Shown: piece by piece, positions 24,143 through 32,445 of the stretch | Numbering within the stretch: the stretch's first letter is position 1 | Layout: each line of letters opens with the position of its first letter | Assembly (NCBI RefSeq): GCF_022811725.1 | Contig: NZ_CP094527.1 | Coordinates: 7,936,001-8,000,000 of the forward strand | Source: Mucilaginibacter sp. SMC90 | GTDB taxonomy: Bacteria; Bacteroidota; Bacteroidia; Sphingobacteriales; Sphingobacteriaceae | Reading direction: 5' to 3' | DNA: 64,000 nucleotides | Notes under the pieces: model-generated | Seen by the model: the letters and a program-made list of their open reading frames with translations, nothing else | Told to the model about the DNA's origin: nothing | Database searches by the model: none | Translations under genes and position numbers: made by a program

Positions 24143-24251
24143 CTTGCGCTCGTTTGCAACGAGCGCTTAATATGTTTTGGCGATTGTATCGCCAGCCCGT
24201 GCGTTAAAAACGCAAACCCAGGTTAAGAACTCGTTACAAACGAGCGCAAGG
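24143..24251. repeat. Chain of four short hairpins closed by outer inverted repeat
   Basis: CTTGCGCTCGTTTGCAACGAGCG opens and CTCGTTACAAACGAGCGCAAG closes the unit. Between them are GGCGATTGTATCGCC and TGCGTTAAAAACGCA. Four tight stems in 110 bp, all different in sequence. Confidence 0.7.
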
Positions 24252-24262
24252 ACTTTAGGGTG

Positions 24263-24991
24263 TTAGGAATACAATCCTCCATTAATCGAAAGTACCTCTG
24301 CCGTAATGTAAGCCGCCTCCGGCGATGCTAAAAAGCCTACCGCATGCGCCACTTCCTCGGGGGTGCCGAACCTTTTTAGCGGTACCATCGCTTTCAATTC
24401 CTTTTCATCAAGCCCGGCTGTCATGTCGGTAGCTATAAAACCCGGAGCCACTGCATTTACAGTTATTCCCCGCCGGCCAACTTCCTGTGCTAATGCCTTG
24501 GTAGCGCCAATAACACCTGCTTTAGCAGCCGAATAATTCACCTGCCCCGGTAAGCCTTTTAAGCCCGAAAGCGATACCACGTTAACAATTCGGCCATATT
24601 TTTTAACCAGCATATTATTAAGCACCAGGCGGGTAACGTAAAAGAACCCGCCGAGGCTGGTGTTTATTACGCCATCCCATTGCTCATCTGTCATCCACAT
24701 CATCAGGCCATCATCTTTAACACCGGCATTGTTTATTAAAACCTCAATGTACTTATCGGCATTGGTCTCTATCCAGCCGCCTAATTTTTGCTGAATATCA
24801 TTCTTGTCGGCCACATTAAACTGAAGCAGTTCGCCTTCGCCGCCATCAGCTTTGATCTGCTCGAGGGTGTTGTTAGCTTCATCAACGTTACCTTTATAAT
24901 TAATCAGTACATAATAACCCATAGCGGCCATTTTGTAGCAAATGGCCCTGCCAATTCCTCTTGAGCCGCCGGTTACTAATGCACATTTCAT
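24263..24991 (-). CDS. 3-oxoacyl-ACP reductase (FabG-type SDR)
   Basis: 242 aa. NADPH-binding TGGSRGIG at 7-14, NNAG at 87-90, and the Ser140-Tyr153-Lys157 triad (YSAAK). It reduces the 3-keto group made by the ketosynthases, before dehydration. It follows the ammonia-lyase gene by 32 bp and should share its transcript. Confidence 0.9.
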   Translation of the reverse strand: MKCALVTGGSRGIGRAICYKMAAMGYYVLINYKGNVDEANNTLEQIKADGGEGELLQFNVADKNDIQQKLGGWIETNADKYIEVLINNAGVKDDGLMMWMTDEQWDGVINTSLGGFFYVTRLVLNNMLVKKYGRIVNVVSLSGLKGLPGQVNYSAAKAGVIGATKALAQEVGRRGITVNAVAPGFIATDMTAGLDEKELKAMVPLKRFGTPEEVAHAVGFLASPEAAYITAEVLSINGGLYS

Positions 24992-25023
24992 ATGATATTT
25001 TTGGTGTTAAAAGGTTTAATAAT

Positions 25024-26607
25024 TCAGGAAATAAGTTCGGCCGTTTCAAAATAAGCTTTCACTTGTTGCAAGTCCTGGTATTTGGGTTTATCCTCAATAA
25101 ATTTAGGGAATATCGCCCTTAACGCTGTATAAACTTTATTGGTTTGGGTTGATAGCCTGTTTGCGCAATCAAGATAATCAACAGCCTGCAGCAGGGTCAT
25201 GGCCTGGATAGCCAGCACCTCAAAACTGTTATCGATCACTTTTTTGGTTAACAACGCCGCGTTACAGCCCATGCTTACAATATCCTGGTTATCATTATTA
25301 TTCGGAATACTGTGTACGTACATCGGGTACGAAAGGGTTTGGTTTTCGGCAACTGTGGAAGTAGCCGTAAACTGCATGCCCTGCATGCCGAAGTTGAAAC
25401 CCAGCACTCCCAAATTTAAAAATGGCGGAAATTTCTGGTTCAGTTTGTCGTTGAGCAGATAGTTGAGCTGCCTTTCTGAAAGCATGGATAGGCGGGTAAC
25501 CGCTATTTTCAGTTTGTCCATTTCCAGCGATACATAATCGCCGTGAAAATTGCCGCCATGGAAGATGTTGTGACTTTCATGGTCGATAACCGGGTTGTCA
25601 TTCACTGAATTCAGTTCATCTACAACCACCTGTTCGGCCTGAGCAATGGTATCATAAACCGGACCGAGGATCTGCGTTACACAGCGAAGCGAATAGTATT
25701 CCTGCACCTTATCCTCAAATACTTCCTGGTCAATATTTTCGGGGTTATATAAATGTTCTGAACGGCTACGGGTCATTTGGCTGTCCTTCAGAATATCTCT
25801 CAGCTGCGATGCAATGGCATTTTGCCCCTTATGCTGTTTAACCCTGTTCAATTCGTGCGAGTAATGATCATCAAAAGCGCTCACCACCTCGTTGATCATG
25901 GCTGATAACATTACCGACCAGCCCAGCAACTTTTTAGCCCGGATAATGTTCAGCAACCCAATCCCCGTCATGGCCGAAGTTCCGTTGATAATGGCCAGCC
26001 CTTCGCGAATATGAATTTGAAGAGGCCGAATGTTCAGTTGCTCAAAAACTACAGCGGTTGGTTTTATCTCATCATTGTAAATCACTTCACCCTCGCCAAT
26101 TAAAACTAAAGCAAGGTGTGCCAACTGCACCAGATCGCCGCTGGCACCTACGCCGCCATGCTCAAATATGCACGGGGCAACGTTTTTGTTGATGAGTTCG
26201 GCAAGGAGGTTTACCAGTTGGGGGTGAACGCCGGAGTGTGCCTGCATAAAGCTGTTAAGCCGGGCAAGCATCAACGCTTTAGCCAGCTGTGGCTGCATTA
26301 AACTGCCGCCGCCAGATGCGTGACTGCGGATCAGATTATACTGTAATTGCAGCCGGTTTTCATCGCTCACCTTATACTGCGCCATCGGGCCGAAGCCTGT
26401 ATTGATGCCATAAATGAGTTTATTGGATGAAAAATTGCCAAGAAAATTAAAGCTGGCTTCTACCCTTTTCAGCGCCTGTTCGTCGGGAACTATCACACTG
26501 TTTTTAAAAATTATCTGGTAAAAATCATTCAGCGTAAGGGCCTTCCCTCCAACTTGCAGTATGGGCACAGTAGTTTTATTTAATAAGGTTTGATTACTCT
26601 TTTCCAC
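25024..26607 (-). CDS. Aromatic amino-acid ammonia-lyase, probably tyrosine ammonia-lyase
   Basis: 527 aa, HAL/PAL/TAL family. The self-forming MIO cofactor triad Ala155-Ser156-Gly157 lies in EHGGVGASGDL; catalytic Tyr66 is in YGINTGFG. The selectivity-loop region reads RSHASGGG (94-101). From memory it closely resembles the characterised tyrosine ammonia-lyase of Flavobacterium johnsoniae through this region and in NNNDNQDIVSMG. It would make p-coumarate, the aryl starter of flexirubins. Histidine ammonia-lyase is the alternative, but no other hut gene is near and fabG follows directly. The start is GTG at 26607. Confidence 0.87.
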   Translation of the reverse strand: MEKSNQTLLNKTTVPILQVGGKALTLNDFYQIIFKNSVIVPDEQALKRVEASFNFLGNFSSNKLIYGINTGFGPMAQYKVSDENRLQLQYNLIRSHASGGGSLMQPQLAKALMLARLNSFMQAHSGVHPQLVNLLAELINKNVAPCIFEHGGVGASGDLVQLAHLALVLIGEGEVIYNDEIKPTAVVFEQLNIRPLQIHIREGLAIINGTSAMTGIGLLNIIRAKKLLGWSVMLSAMINEVVSAFDDHYSHELNRVKQHKGQNAIASQLRDILKDSQMTRSRSEHLYNPENIDQEVFEDKVQEYYSLRCVTQILGPVYDTIAQAEQVVVDELNSVNDNPVIDHESHNIFHGGNFHGDYVSLEMDKLKIAVTRLSMLSERQLNYLLNDKLNQKFPPFLNLGVLGFNFGMQGMQFTATSTVAENQTLSYPMYVHSIPNNNDNQDIVSMGCNAALLTKKVIDNSFEVLAIQAMTLLQAVDYLDCANRLSTQTNKVYTALRAIFPKFIEDKPKYQDLQQVKAYFETAELIS

Positions 26608-26693
26608 AAAATCAGGGCGAAAATAAGGTAAATGTTCGGAATTGGAAACAACGTTGATGCCACGCTCCCCGAGCCGGGTGGCAACTATTAAAC

Positions 26694-26727
26694 GGCCCCG
26701 CCCCGGCAGGTATTGTGCGGGCGGGGT
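26694..26727. promoter_or_regulatory. GC-rich hairpin in the divergent lyase/NUDIX promoter region
   Basis: GCCCCGCCC and GGGCGGGG arms around a 14-bp loop, in the 260-bp space between the divergent ammonia-lyase and NUDIX genes. It may be a regulator site or a degraded repeat. Confidence 0.4.
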
Positions 26728-26866
26728 TCAAACAAACATGGTATTGCAATAACCAGCAATACTTCCGCGCTATTACCACGCGCCACTCACGGTGCCATGG
26801 TTTTATTAATCTTGTTTCTTGCTTCAAATAGTCTTCTTTTTTTCCCAAAACCCCTATCTTAGAAAT

Positions 26867-27250
26867 GTGATCAAAGTAACATGCGCTATTATTGTAGATG
26901 CCGACGGACTTGTTTTTGCTGCCCAGCGAAGCCCGACCATGAGTTTGCCGTTAAAATGGGAGTTCCCCGGCGGCAAAATTGAACCCGGTGAAACTGCCGA
27001 AGCCTGCCTCATCCGCGAAATTAAGGAGGAACTTCACGTGGATATTGAAATTGTGGCACCCCAGCCCGCCAACACCCATCAATATCCTAATATCACTATA
27101 CAACTGATCCCTTTTGTTTGCAGGCTTATTTTAGGCGAGATCACGCTTAAAGAGCATCTTGATTTCAAATGGCTATCTAAAGATGAATTGTTAGCTTTGG
27201 ATTGGGCGGAAGCGGATGTGCCGATTGTTAAATATTATTTAAACTTTTAA
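26867..27250 (+). CDS. NUDIX hydrolase (MutT-like)
   Basis: 127 aa from the GTG at 26867; a longer in-frame TTG start adds an implausible hydrophobic leader. The NUDIX box is complete: G36-x5-E42-x7-R50-E51-x2-E54-E55. The sequence around it (WEFPGGK) and the length match MutT/8-oxo-dGTP diphosphatase, which removes oxidised nucleotides from the pool; other NTP substrates are possible. It is divergent from the aryl-polyene operon and not part of it. Confidence 0.88.
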   Translation: MIKVTCAIIVDADGLVFAAQRSPTMSLPLKWEFPGGKIEPGETAEACLIREIKEELHVDIEIVAPQPANTHQYPNITIQLIPFVCRLILGEITLKEHLDFKWLSKDELLALDWAEADVPIVKYYLNF

Positions 27251-27441
27251 TCCAATCTGTTTATACCAAACCCATTGTAATTATTAGTTTTTTTTACTAC
27301 ACTTGTAATCTATAATACCGATAGATATAGTAGTAATTAATTAAAACAAAATAATGCAAAGGCATAGGGGTAAAAGTTTAGAGTGTTGTAATAAAGTAAA
27401 CGCGTTAAAAGCTTTATTCAATCACTTTAAAATAATTACCC

Positions 27442-28125
27442 ATGATACCCGCATTAATAATTTGGTTATTTAAAAAATATATCCTCCCCTACTTCCGCAA
27501 CAAAACCTTCCCGGTATTAAAAATATTCGGTCCGCTGAAAAAAGTGGTCGTGGTGTTGGCGTTGTTATGCCTTTCAGTCGGCGCTTTGGCGCAGGAACAA
27601 ACGGTTAAATACAATGTGCTGCACAGCGGTAAGGTGGTCGGTCACATGAACTTGTACCAAAAACGTCAGGGTGATGAGCTGTACCTCAAAATGATCTCGG
27701 AAGTTAAAATGCGCTTCATTTTCAGTGTTAAAGTTGACATTCAGGAGGAGAGCACTTTTAACAATGGTAAGCTCATAAACTCGCTGGTGTGCCGCAATGT
27801 TAATGGCTCAGAAAAGTGCAACCGCCAAACTAAAGCCGTTGCGTCGGGCTACCAAACCATTGCCGAGGGCAAATGCGGCAAAACAGTTGATCAAAAACAA
27901 ATTGCCGCCAACCTCATGCTGCTGTACTGCCATGAACCCAACGACCAGGCGCAGGTGTACTCTGATAATTTTCAGCAATTTTTACAGGTTAAGCAGGTGA
28001 GCCCGCATGTATACCGCATCGATCTGCCCGATGGTAATTATAACTTTTACAGCTATACCAATGGCGTGTGCAGCAAGGTAGACATTCACCATTCGCTGTA
28101 TACCATCCAGATTCAGCTGGCCTGA
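27442..28125 (+). CDS. Secreted conserved hypothetical (DUF6134-like)
   Basis: 227 aa. A long basic leader precedes a hydrophobic segment and a signal cleavage near ALAQ (about residue 50), so the true start may be further in. The mature part (YNVLHSGKVVGHMNLYQ, then a beta-rich domain that ends SLYTIQIQL) looks like the DUF6134 type, one-sheet beta-barrel-like secreted proteins; this is from memory and weak. It lies 23 bp before the sigma-factor gene and may be co-transcribed with it. Confidence 0.6.
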   Translation: MIPALIIWLFKKYILPYFRNKTFPVLKIFGPLKKVVVVLALLCLSVGALAQEQTVKYNVLHSGKVVGHMNLYQKRQGDELYLKMISEVKMRFIFSVKVDIQEESTFNNGKLINSLVCRNVNGSEKCNRQTKAVASGYQTIAEGKCGKTVDQKQIAANLMLLYCHEPNDQAQVYSDNFQQFLQVKQVSPHVYRIDLPDGNYNFYSYTNGVCSKVDIHHSLYTIQIQLA

Positions 28126-28148
28126 TTTATTTTTAACATTTGGGCTCT

Positions 28149-28787
28149 ATGAATTTAACGGCCAAACAAGCTATCTTTAGCGCTAACATCTCCCCTCTAA
28201 AAGTGGAATATAGCGATAGCACGGCCATTGATTTAATTAAACAGGGAAGCCAGAAGGCTTTTGAGCGGCTTTTTAAAGATCACTTTAAAAGCCTGCACGC
28301 CTATGCCTACACTTTTTTAAAGGATGATGAAATGGCCGAAGAGGTAGTACAAAACGTATTTTGCCGCATTTGGGAAAAACGCGATCAGCTTAAAACCGAC
28401 GGCAGTATCAAGGCCTACCTGTACCGCTCCGTACATAACGAAAGTTTGAACTATTTAAAGCATCAGAAGGTACGCGCCAATTTCGGCGTTTATTATGCCG
28501 ATGAAATGGAGCAGAACAGCAGCAGTGAACTGGCCTCAAAAAAACTACTCACTGCCGAACTGCAAAAGCATATTGAAAAAGCCCTGAGCGAACTGCCCGA
28601 GCAGTGCCGTATCATTTTTCAGCTGAGCAGGTTTGAGCAGCTTAAATACCAGCAAATTGCCGATCAGATGGGGCTTTCGATCAAAACCATCGAAAACCAG
28701 ATGGGCAAAGCGCTGCGGGTAATGCGCCAGAAACTGGCCGAATTTTTACCCATAATTTTATTGTTATTTATTAATTGGTTTGTATGA
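28149..28787 (+). CDS. ECF RNA polymerase sigma factor (Bacteroidota FecI-like)
   Basis: 212 aa from the ATG at 28149 (a TTG three codons earlier is in frame). Region 2 includes DEMAEEVVQNVFCRIWEKR, which binds core and melts the -10. Region 4 includes LPEQCRIIFQLSRFE and a helix-turn-helix (YQQIADQMGLSIKTIENQM). A hydrophobic tail (PIILLLFINWFV) follows. It should be held by the FecR protein encoded next and direct transcription of a surface protein operon. Stop and next start overlap as ATGA. Confidence 0.92.
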   Translation: MNLTAKQAIFSANISPLKVEYSDSTAIDLIKQGSQKAFERLFKDHFKSLHAYAYTFLKDDEMAEEVVQNVFCRIWEKRDQLKTDGSIKAYLYRSVHNESLNYLKHQKVRANFGVYYADEMEQNSSSELASKKLLTAELQKHIEKALSELPEQCRIIFQLSRFEQLKYQQIADQMGLSIKTIENQMGKALRVMRQKLAEFLPIILLLFINWFV

Positions 28788-29776
28788 GCTATACCGGTAT
28801 GCCCATAGATGATGATTTGCTGGTGAAATACCTGGTTGGCGAAGCTACGCCCGCCGAGGTGGAAGCTATACAGAACTGGATTGCCGCCACACCTGCTAAC
28901 AGGCAGGAATATGATAATTTTAAACTGATCTGGGACGAGAGCCAGCATATAGCATCTACCAAAAATGTGGATGAAGATGCGGCCTATCTGCGCCTGCAAA
29001 AAAGGCTGAACAATACAGCACCAACTATAGCACAGCCTGCACAGGTCCGCAAAATGAAAACAAGCTGGTGGGTAGGTATTGCAGCATCGCTATTGCTGAT
29101 TTGTACAGTGGCCTGGCTAACTGTTAGCCATTACTACGATAACCAAAACATCGCTTTTGTTAAGGTAGATAGCAAAGGGAAAACCCGCGCACAAACCCTG
29201 CCCGATGGCTCGGTAGTAACAATGAACAGTCATAGCACCCTTATTTATCCGGAAAAATTTACCGGCACCATTCGCCCGGTTACTATGCTGGGTGAAGCCT
29301 TTTTTAAAGTTACACCCGATAAAACAAAACCTTTTATAATTAAGGTGAACGGTGTAACGGTTAGGGTTGTTGGCACGTCATTCAATATAAAAAGCCGCGA
29401 CGGTAAAACGCTGGTAATTGTGGAAACGGGCATTGTTAACGTAAGCGAGAAGAGCAAAAATGTAAACCTTAACCCGGGCGAAAAGGTTCTTATTACAAAA
29501 AAGGATGGCTTATTGGCTAAAGAAAATAACAAAGGCCGCCTGTATAATTATTATGTAACCCATGAATTGGTTTGCGATGAAACCCCGCTGCATGAACTGG
29601 TAGGTTCACTGAATGAAATTTATGGGGCCAACATTGTTGTCGGGAATAAAGCCATTGCCAACCTGCCTATTACTACGGTGTTTAAAGACCAATCGTTAGA
29701 TCAGGTATTGCTGGTGATCTCCGAAACGTTCAAGATCAAGGTGGAGCGCGGGAAAAAGGGAATTGTGTTGAAGTAG
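28784..29776 (+). CDS. FecR-family anti-sigma factor
   Basis: 330 aa from the ATG at 28784, overlapping the sigma gene stop. The cytoplasmic N-terminus (DDLLVKYLVGEATPAEVEAI) binds the sigma factor; one membrane helix at about 88-110 follows; the periplasmic FecR domain has the LPDGSVVTMNSHS and NPGEKVLI marks. A C-terminal DUF4974/STN-like domain (ETPLHELVGSLNEIYG...DQSLDQVLLVISETF) would contact the STN domain of the outer-membrane partner encoded 175 bp downstream. Confidence 0.92.
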   Translation: MSYTGMPIDDDLLVKYLVGEATPAEVEAIQNWIAATPANRQEYDNFKLIWDESQHIASTKNVDEDAAYLRLQKRLNNTAPTIAQPAQVRKMKTSWWVGIAASLLLICTVAWLTVSHYYDNQNIAFVKVDSKGKTRAQTLPDGSVVTMNSHSTLIYPEKFTGTIRPVTMLGEAFFKVTPDKTKPFIIKVNGVTVRVVGTSFNIKSRDGKTLVIVETGIVNVSEKSKNVNLNPGEKVLITKKDGLLAKENNKGRLYNYYVTHELVCDETPLHELVGSLNEIYGANIVVGNKAIANLPITTVFKDQSLDQVLLVISETFKIKVERGKKGIVLK

Positions 29777-29796
29777 CGGAAAAAAATTCCTACACC

Positions 29797-29925
29797 ATGT
29801 CATTGCGAGGAGCATGCGTGAGGCTGTGTATGGCGTGACGTGGCAATCTCGTCGGCATGCATAAACGACATGCTTATTCGACAGGCATTGGCTACGAGAT
29901 TGCCGCGCTTCGCTCGCAATGACAT
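29797..29925. repeat. REP-like palindromic repeat, family A, copy 3
   Basis: ATGTCATTGCGAGGAGC... to ...CTTCGCTCGCAATGACAT, with GGCAATCTCGTCGG and CTACGAGATTGCCGCG arms. It lies between the FecR gene and the STN-barrel gene. Confidence 0.87.
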
Positions 29926-29951
29926 AATTTAATATACACGTTAGATATTTT

Positions 29952-31703
29952 ATGTTGTATAAACTACATCGTTACCTAAACTATACCCTATTCCTGCTGC
30001 TCCTTACAGCACTAACCGCCCGTGCTGATTCTATTCTTTCCAAAAACATATCGGTACACGTTACCGAAATGCGCCTGGGCACGGTACTTAAAATCATCGA
30101 GCAAAAAGGCAACTTCTACTTTTCATACAACAGCAACATTGTAAAAACCGATAGCCTGGTTAGTATCAGTGCCGATAACTGGACGATAAAAGAAGTACTT
30201 GACCATATGCTCAGCTACCGCTTTGAATACAGGGAAACGAAGAATTTTATTATCCTGCGATACGCGCCCCTGCAACTTACCATAGTTACCGACAAAGCCG
30301 CCACCGAAGGCGATAGCTATAACATCAGCGGCACTGTTACAGACGAGCGGTCGGGACACAAACTGGCCAATGCCAGCGTATACTCGCATGAGCAATTGCA
30401 ATCGGTATTAACCGATAAAGAAGGGCACTTTGATATAACCCTTCGTAACGAAGGTCAGCCAATAACACTCACCATCAGCAGGGAATTTTATAAGGATACC
30501 ACTGTCACTTTCCTGGCCGATGTTACCGTAAGGAGTACCGACACTACATTGAAAAAAAAGAGCCTGCTGGGTTATATCCTTAGTGATGATTATTCGGGCG
30601 TCGAAAATACTTCACTGGGTAAGCTATTCCTCTCAACCAAGCAACAGATCCAGGCTGCCAACCTGGGCGGCTTGATTGCCCAGGCTCCATTCCAGGCCTC
30701 GGCCATACCGGGCGTAAGCACCCACGGCAACTTCAGCGGACAGGTAGTTAACGTTGTTTCGCTCAATGCCGTTGGCGGTTATAATGCCGGGGTTGATGGT
30801 TTTGAAATGGGCATCATCTTCAATTTAGATAAAGGCGATGTTGGTGCAGTGCAGATAGCCGGGATCTTTAATGTGGTTGGCGGTTCGGTAAATGGTATTC
30901 AGCTTGGCGGTTTGTACAACAATGTACTTGGTAATGTGCGGGGTATTCAACTGGCGCTGCTGCATAACAGCGTAAAGCAAAACATGAACGGCCTGCAGTT
31001 ATCGGCACTTTATAACCACACACGTGGTTCGGTGCGGGGCATCCAATTGGGTGCGATAGGTAATATCGCCGGTAAAAATTCTGATGCTTTACAACTGGGC
31101 GGTATCGGAAACATTGCGCAGCAAAAGTTCAGCGGCCTGCAGGTTGCAGGGCTTTTCAATTATGCCAAGCATCTTAGCGGTGTACAGCTGGCACTGGTAA
31201 ACATTGCTGATACATCGTCGGGCTTTAGCATTGGCTTGCTGAATATCATCAACAGCGGCTATCATAAGCTCGCTATCTCCACCAACGAAACACAGAACAT
31301 CAACCTAGCTTTCAAAAACGGCAACAATAAACTGTACACCATTTGGCAGGGTGGTATGCGGGTAGATGGCAATAGTAAATTATACTCATTTGGATTGGGC
31401 TTTGGGCGGGAATTCGGTTTAGGCCGGCACTTGGCTATCAATACCGAAATCGGTTCGAGTTACCTGTACCAGGGCACCTGGCTAAAAACAAACCAGCTTA
31501 ATAAATTCAACCTTGATTTTACTTACAAGGTAAGCCGCAAGTTCTCCATCTTTGCAGGACCATCTTTAAATTTCCTCTATTCAGATCAGCGCACGCCTGT
31601 TAATGGCTACGCCTATGTGCGGGACCTGCATCATTCATTTATTAATGACAACCGCAACTGGAGTGGCTGGGTTGGATGGAGCTTTGGGGTTAACCTGTTT
31701 TAA
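29952..31703 (+). CDS. STN-domain outer-membrane protein with surface-type repeats
   Basis: 583 aa. Signal peptide 1-25; STN (secretin/TonB short N-terminal) domain at about 30-98; carboxypeptidase-regulatory-like sandwich at about 122-200. From about 235 to 440 are ten or more units of about 19-22 residues of the type G-x-Q-[LIV]-x-[GA]-[LI]-[YFG]-N (GIQLGGLYN, GLQLSALYN, GLQVAGLFN). A C-terminal strand-rich segment from about 450 looks like a small barrel. There is no TonB plug and no long transporter barrel, so it is not a normal TonB receptor. The position after sigma and FecR genes suggests it is the sensor that feeds them. Confidence 0.72.
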   Translation: MLYKLHRYLNYTLFLLLLTALTARADSILSKNISVHVTEMRLGTVLKIIEQKGNFYFSYNSNIVKTDSLVSISADNWTIKEVLDHMLSYRFEYRETKNFIILRYAPLQLTIVTDKAATEGDSYNISGTVTDERSGHKLANASVYSHEQLQSVLTDKEGHFDITLRNEGQPITLTISREFYKDTTVTFLADVTVRSTDTTLKKKSLLGYILSDDYSGVENTSLGKLFLSTKQQIQAANLGGLIAQAPFQASAIPGVSTHGNFSGQVVNVVSLNAVGGYNAGVDGFEMGIIFNLDKGDVGAVQIAGIFNVVGGSVNGIQLGGLYNNVLGNVRGIQLALLHNSVKQNMNGLQLSALYNHTRGSVRGIQLGAIGNIAGKNSDALQLGGIGNIAQQKFSGLQVAGLFNYAKHLSGVQLALVNIADTSSGFSIGLLNIINSGYHKLAISTNETQNINLAFKNGNNKLYTIWQGGMRVDGNSKLYSFGLGFGREFGLGRHLAINTEIGSSYLYQGTWLKTNQLNKFNLDFTYKVSRKFSIFAGPSLNFLYSDQRTPVNGYAYVRDLHHSFINDNRNWSGWVGWSFGVNLF

Positions 31704-31708
31704 CGAGA

Positions 31709-32370
31709 TTTGGTGGTAATAACTTACATCGTCATCCTCTTGGCCGGGCGGAGGTCAGTTACTTTTGTCTTGACACAAAAGTAACCAAGACCGAGCTATA
31801 GCGAGATAACGAACGCTGTAACAAAAAACAATAGTGAGTAACTCAAGTCAGCAGATAGGCTTATCTGCAGCACAGGCCTTTACCCTGAAAACCGGACAGA
31901 ACCACGGGCTGCAATTATTTTTCCCTGCCTGTACAGGCCCTCACATCTGCAAAAACTTGCTATGCCCCTGCAGCCGCACCACCCGCCATTGTTCTACCCG
32001 CTTTCGCCCGAAGCTTACCTGCCGACGGGGAGAGGAAAGAAGTAAGACGGTTAGAGTCAAGAAACAAGAATAATAAAACCCATGTCATTGCAAGCGATAG
32101 TGTGGCAATCGCACTGAAGCATGGCCACTCTGTATAGTATGCGATTGCCACGTCGCGCCCAGGCTCGTTTCCGTTTCGCTCCTCGCAATGACATGGTTTG
32201 ATGAAAGGGTTAACAAAAAGTGCGTCGGCCCGACAAAAAAGCGGGCCTGGGAGTATGGCCTGCGGGGGGAAGCATTTTTTTGTCTTGATGTTTGGTTACT
32301 TTGCATCTAAGGTAAAGTAACTGGCCCCCGCCCGGCCAAGAGGGCGACGATGTGAGTTAATTACCACAAA
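31709..32370. repeat. Composite repeat island with 56-bp inverted ends
   Basis: The block from about 31709-31764 (CATCGTCATCCTCTTGGCC...) is the near-perfect reverse complement of 32313-32370 (...GGCCAAGAGGGCGACGATG). Just inside the left end is the hairpin ACTTTTGTCTTGACACAAAAGT, and inside the right end GTTACTTTGCATCTAAGGTAAAGTAAC. A family A repeat sits within. No gene larger than chance ORFs is present in this 740-bp space. The remainder of the space on both sides (31704-31708, 32371-32445) shows nothing. Confidence 0.75.
32082..32194. repeat. REP-like palindromic repeat, family A, copy 4
   Basis: ATGTCATTGCAAGCGA... to ...CTCCTCGCAATGACAT. It is nested inside the composite repeat island. 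Confidence 0.85.
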
Positions 32371-32445
32371 ACTCGTCCAAGTTACCCAAGGCTCCTTTAC
32401 CATCGCGCAAAACTTGAACTAAGCTATACCCCCCCAATGAACTAA

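Noticed and set aside
24143..24251. Possible CRISPR array (several short palindromes in a row)
   Set aside because: The stems differ in sequence, there are no equal-length spacers and no cas genes in the window.
25024..26607. Histidine ammonia-lyase for histidine breakdown
   Set aside because: No hutU, hutI or hutG near; it is in one transcript with fabG and resembles a known tyrosine ammonia-lyase in key stretches. Not fully excluded.
26612..26848. 78-codon minus-strand reading frame between the lyase and NUDIX genes
   Set aside because: Runs through the GC-rich hairpin, has no domain, odd composition (many Trp/His/Arg) and overlaps the NUDIX promoter; most likely chance.
27354..27473. 39-codon frame ahead of the secreted hypothetical
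   Set aside because: No helix, signal or family; overlaps the next start; low evidence.
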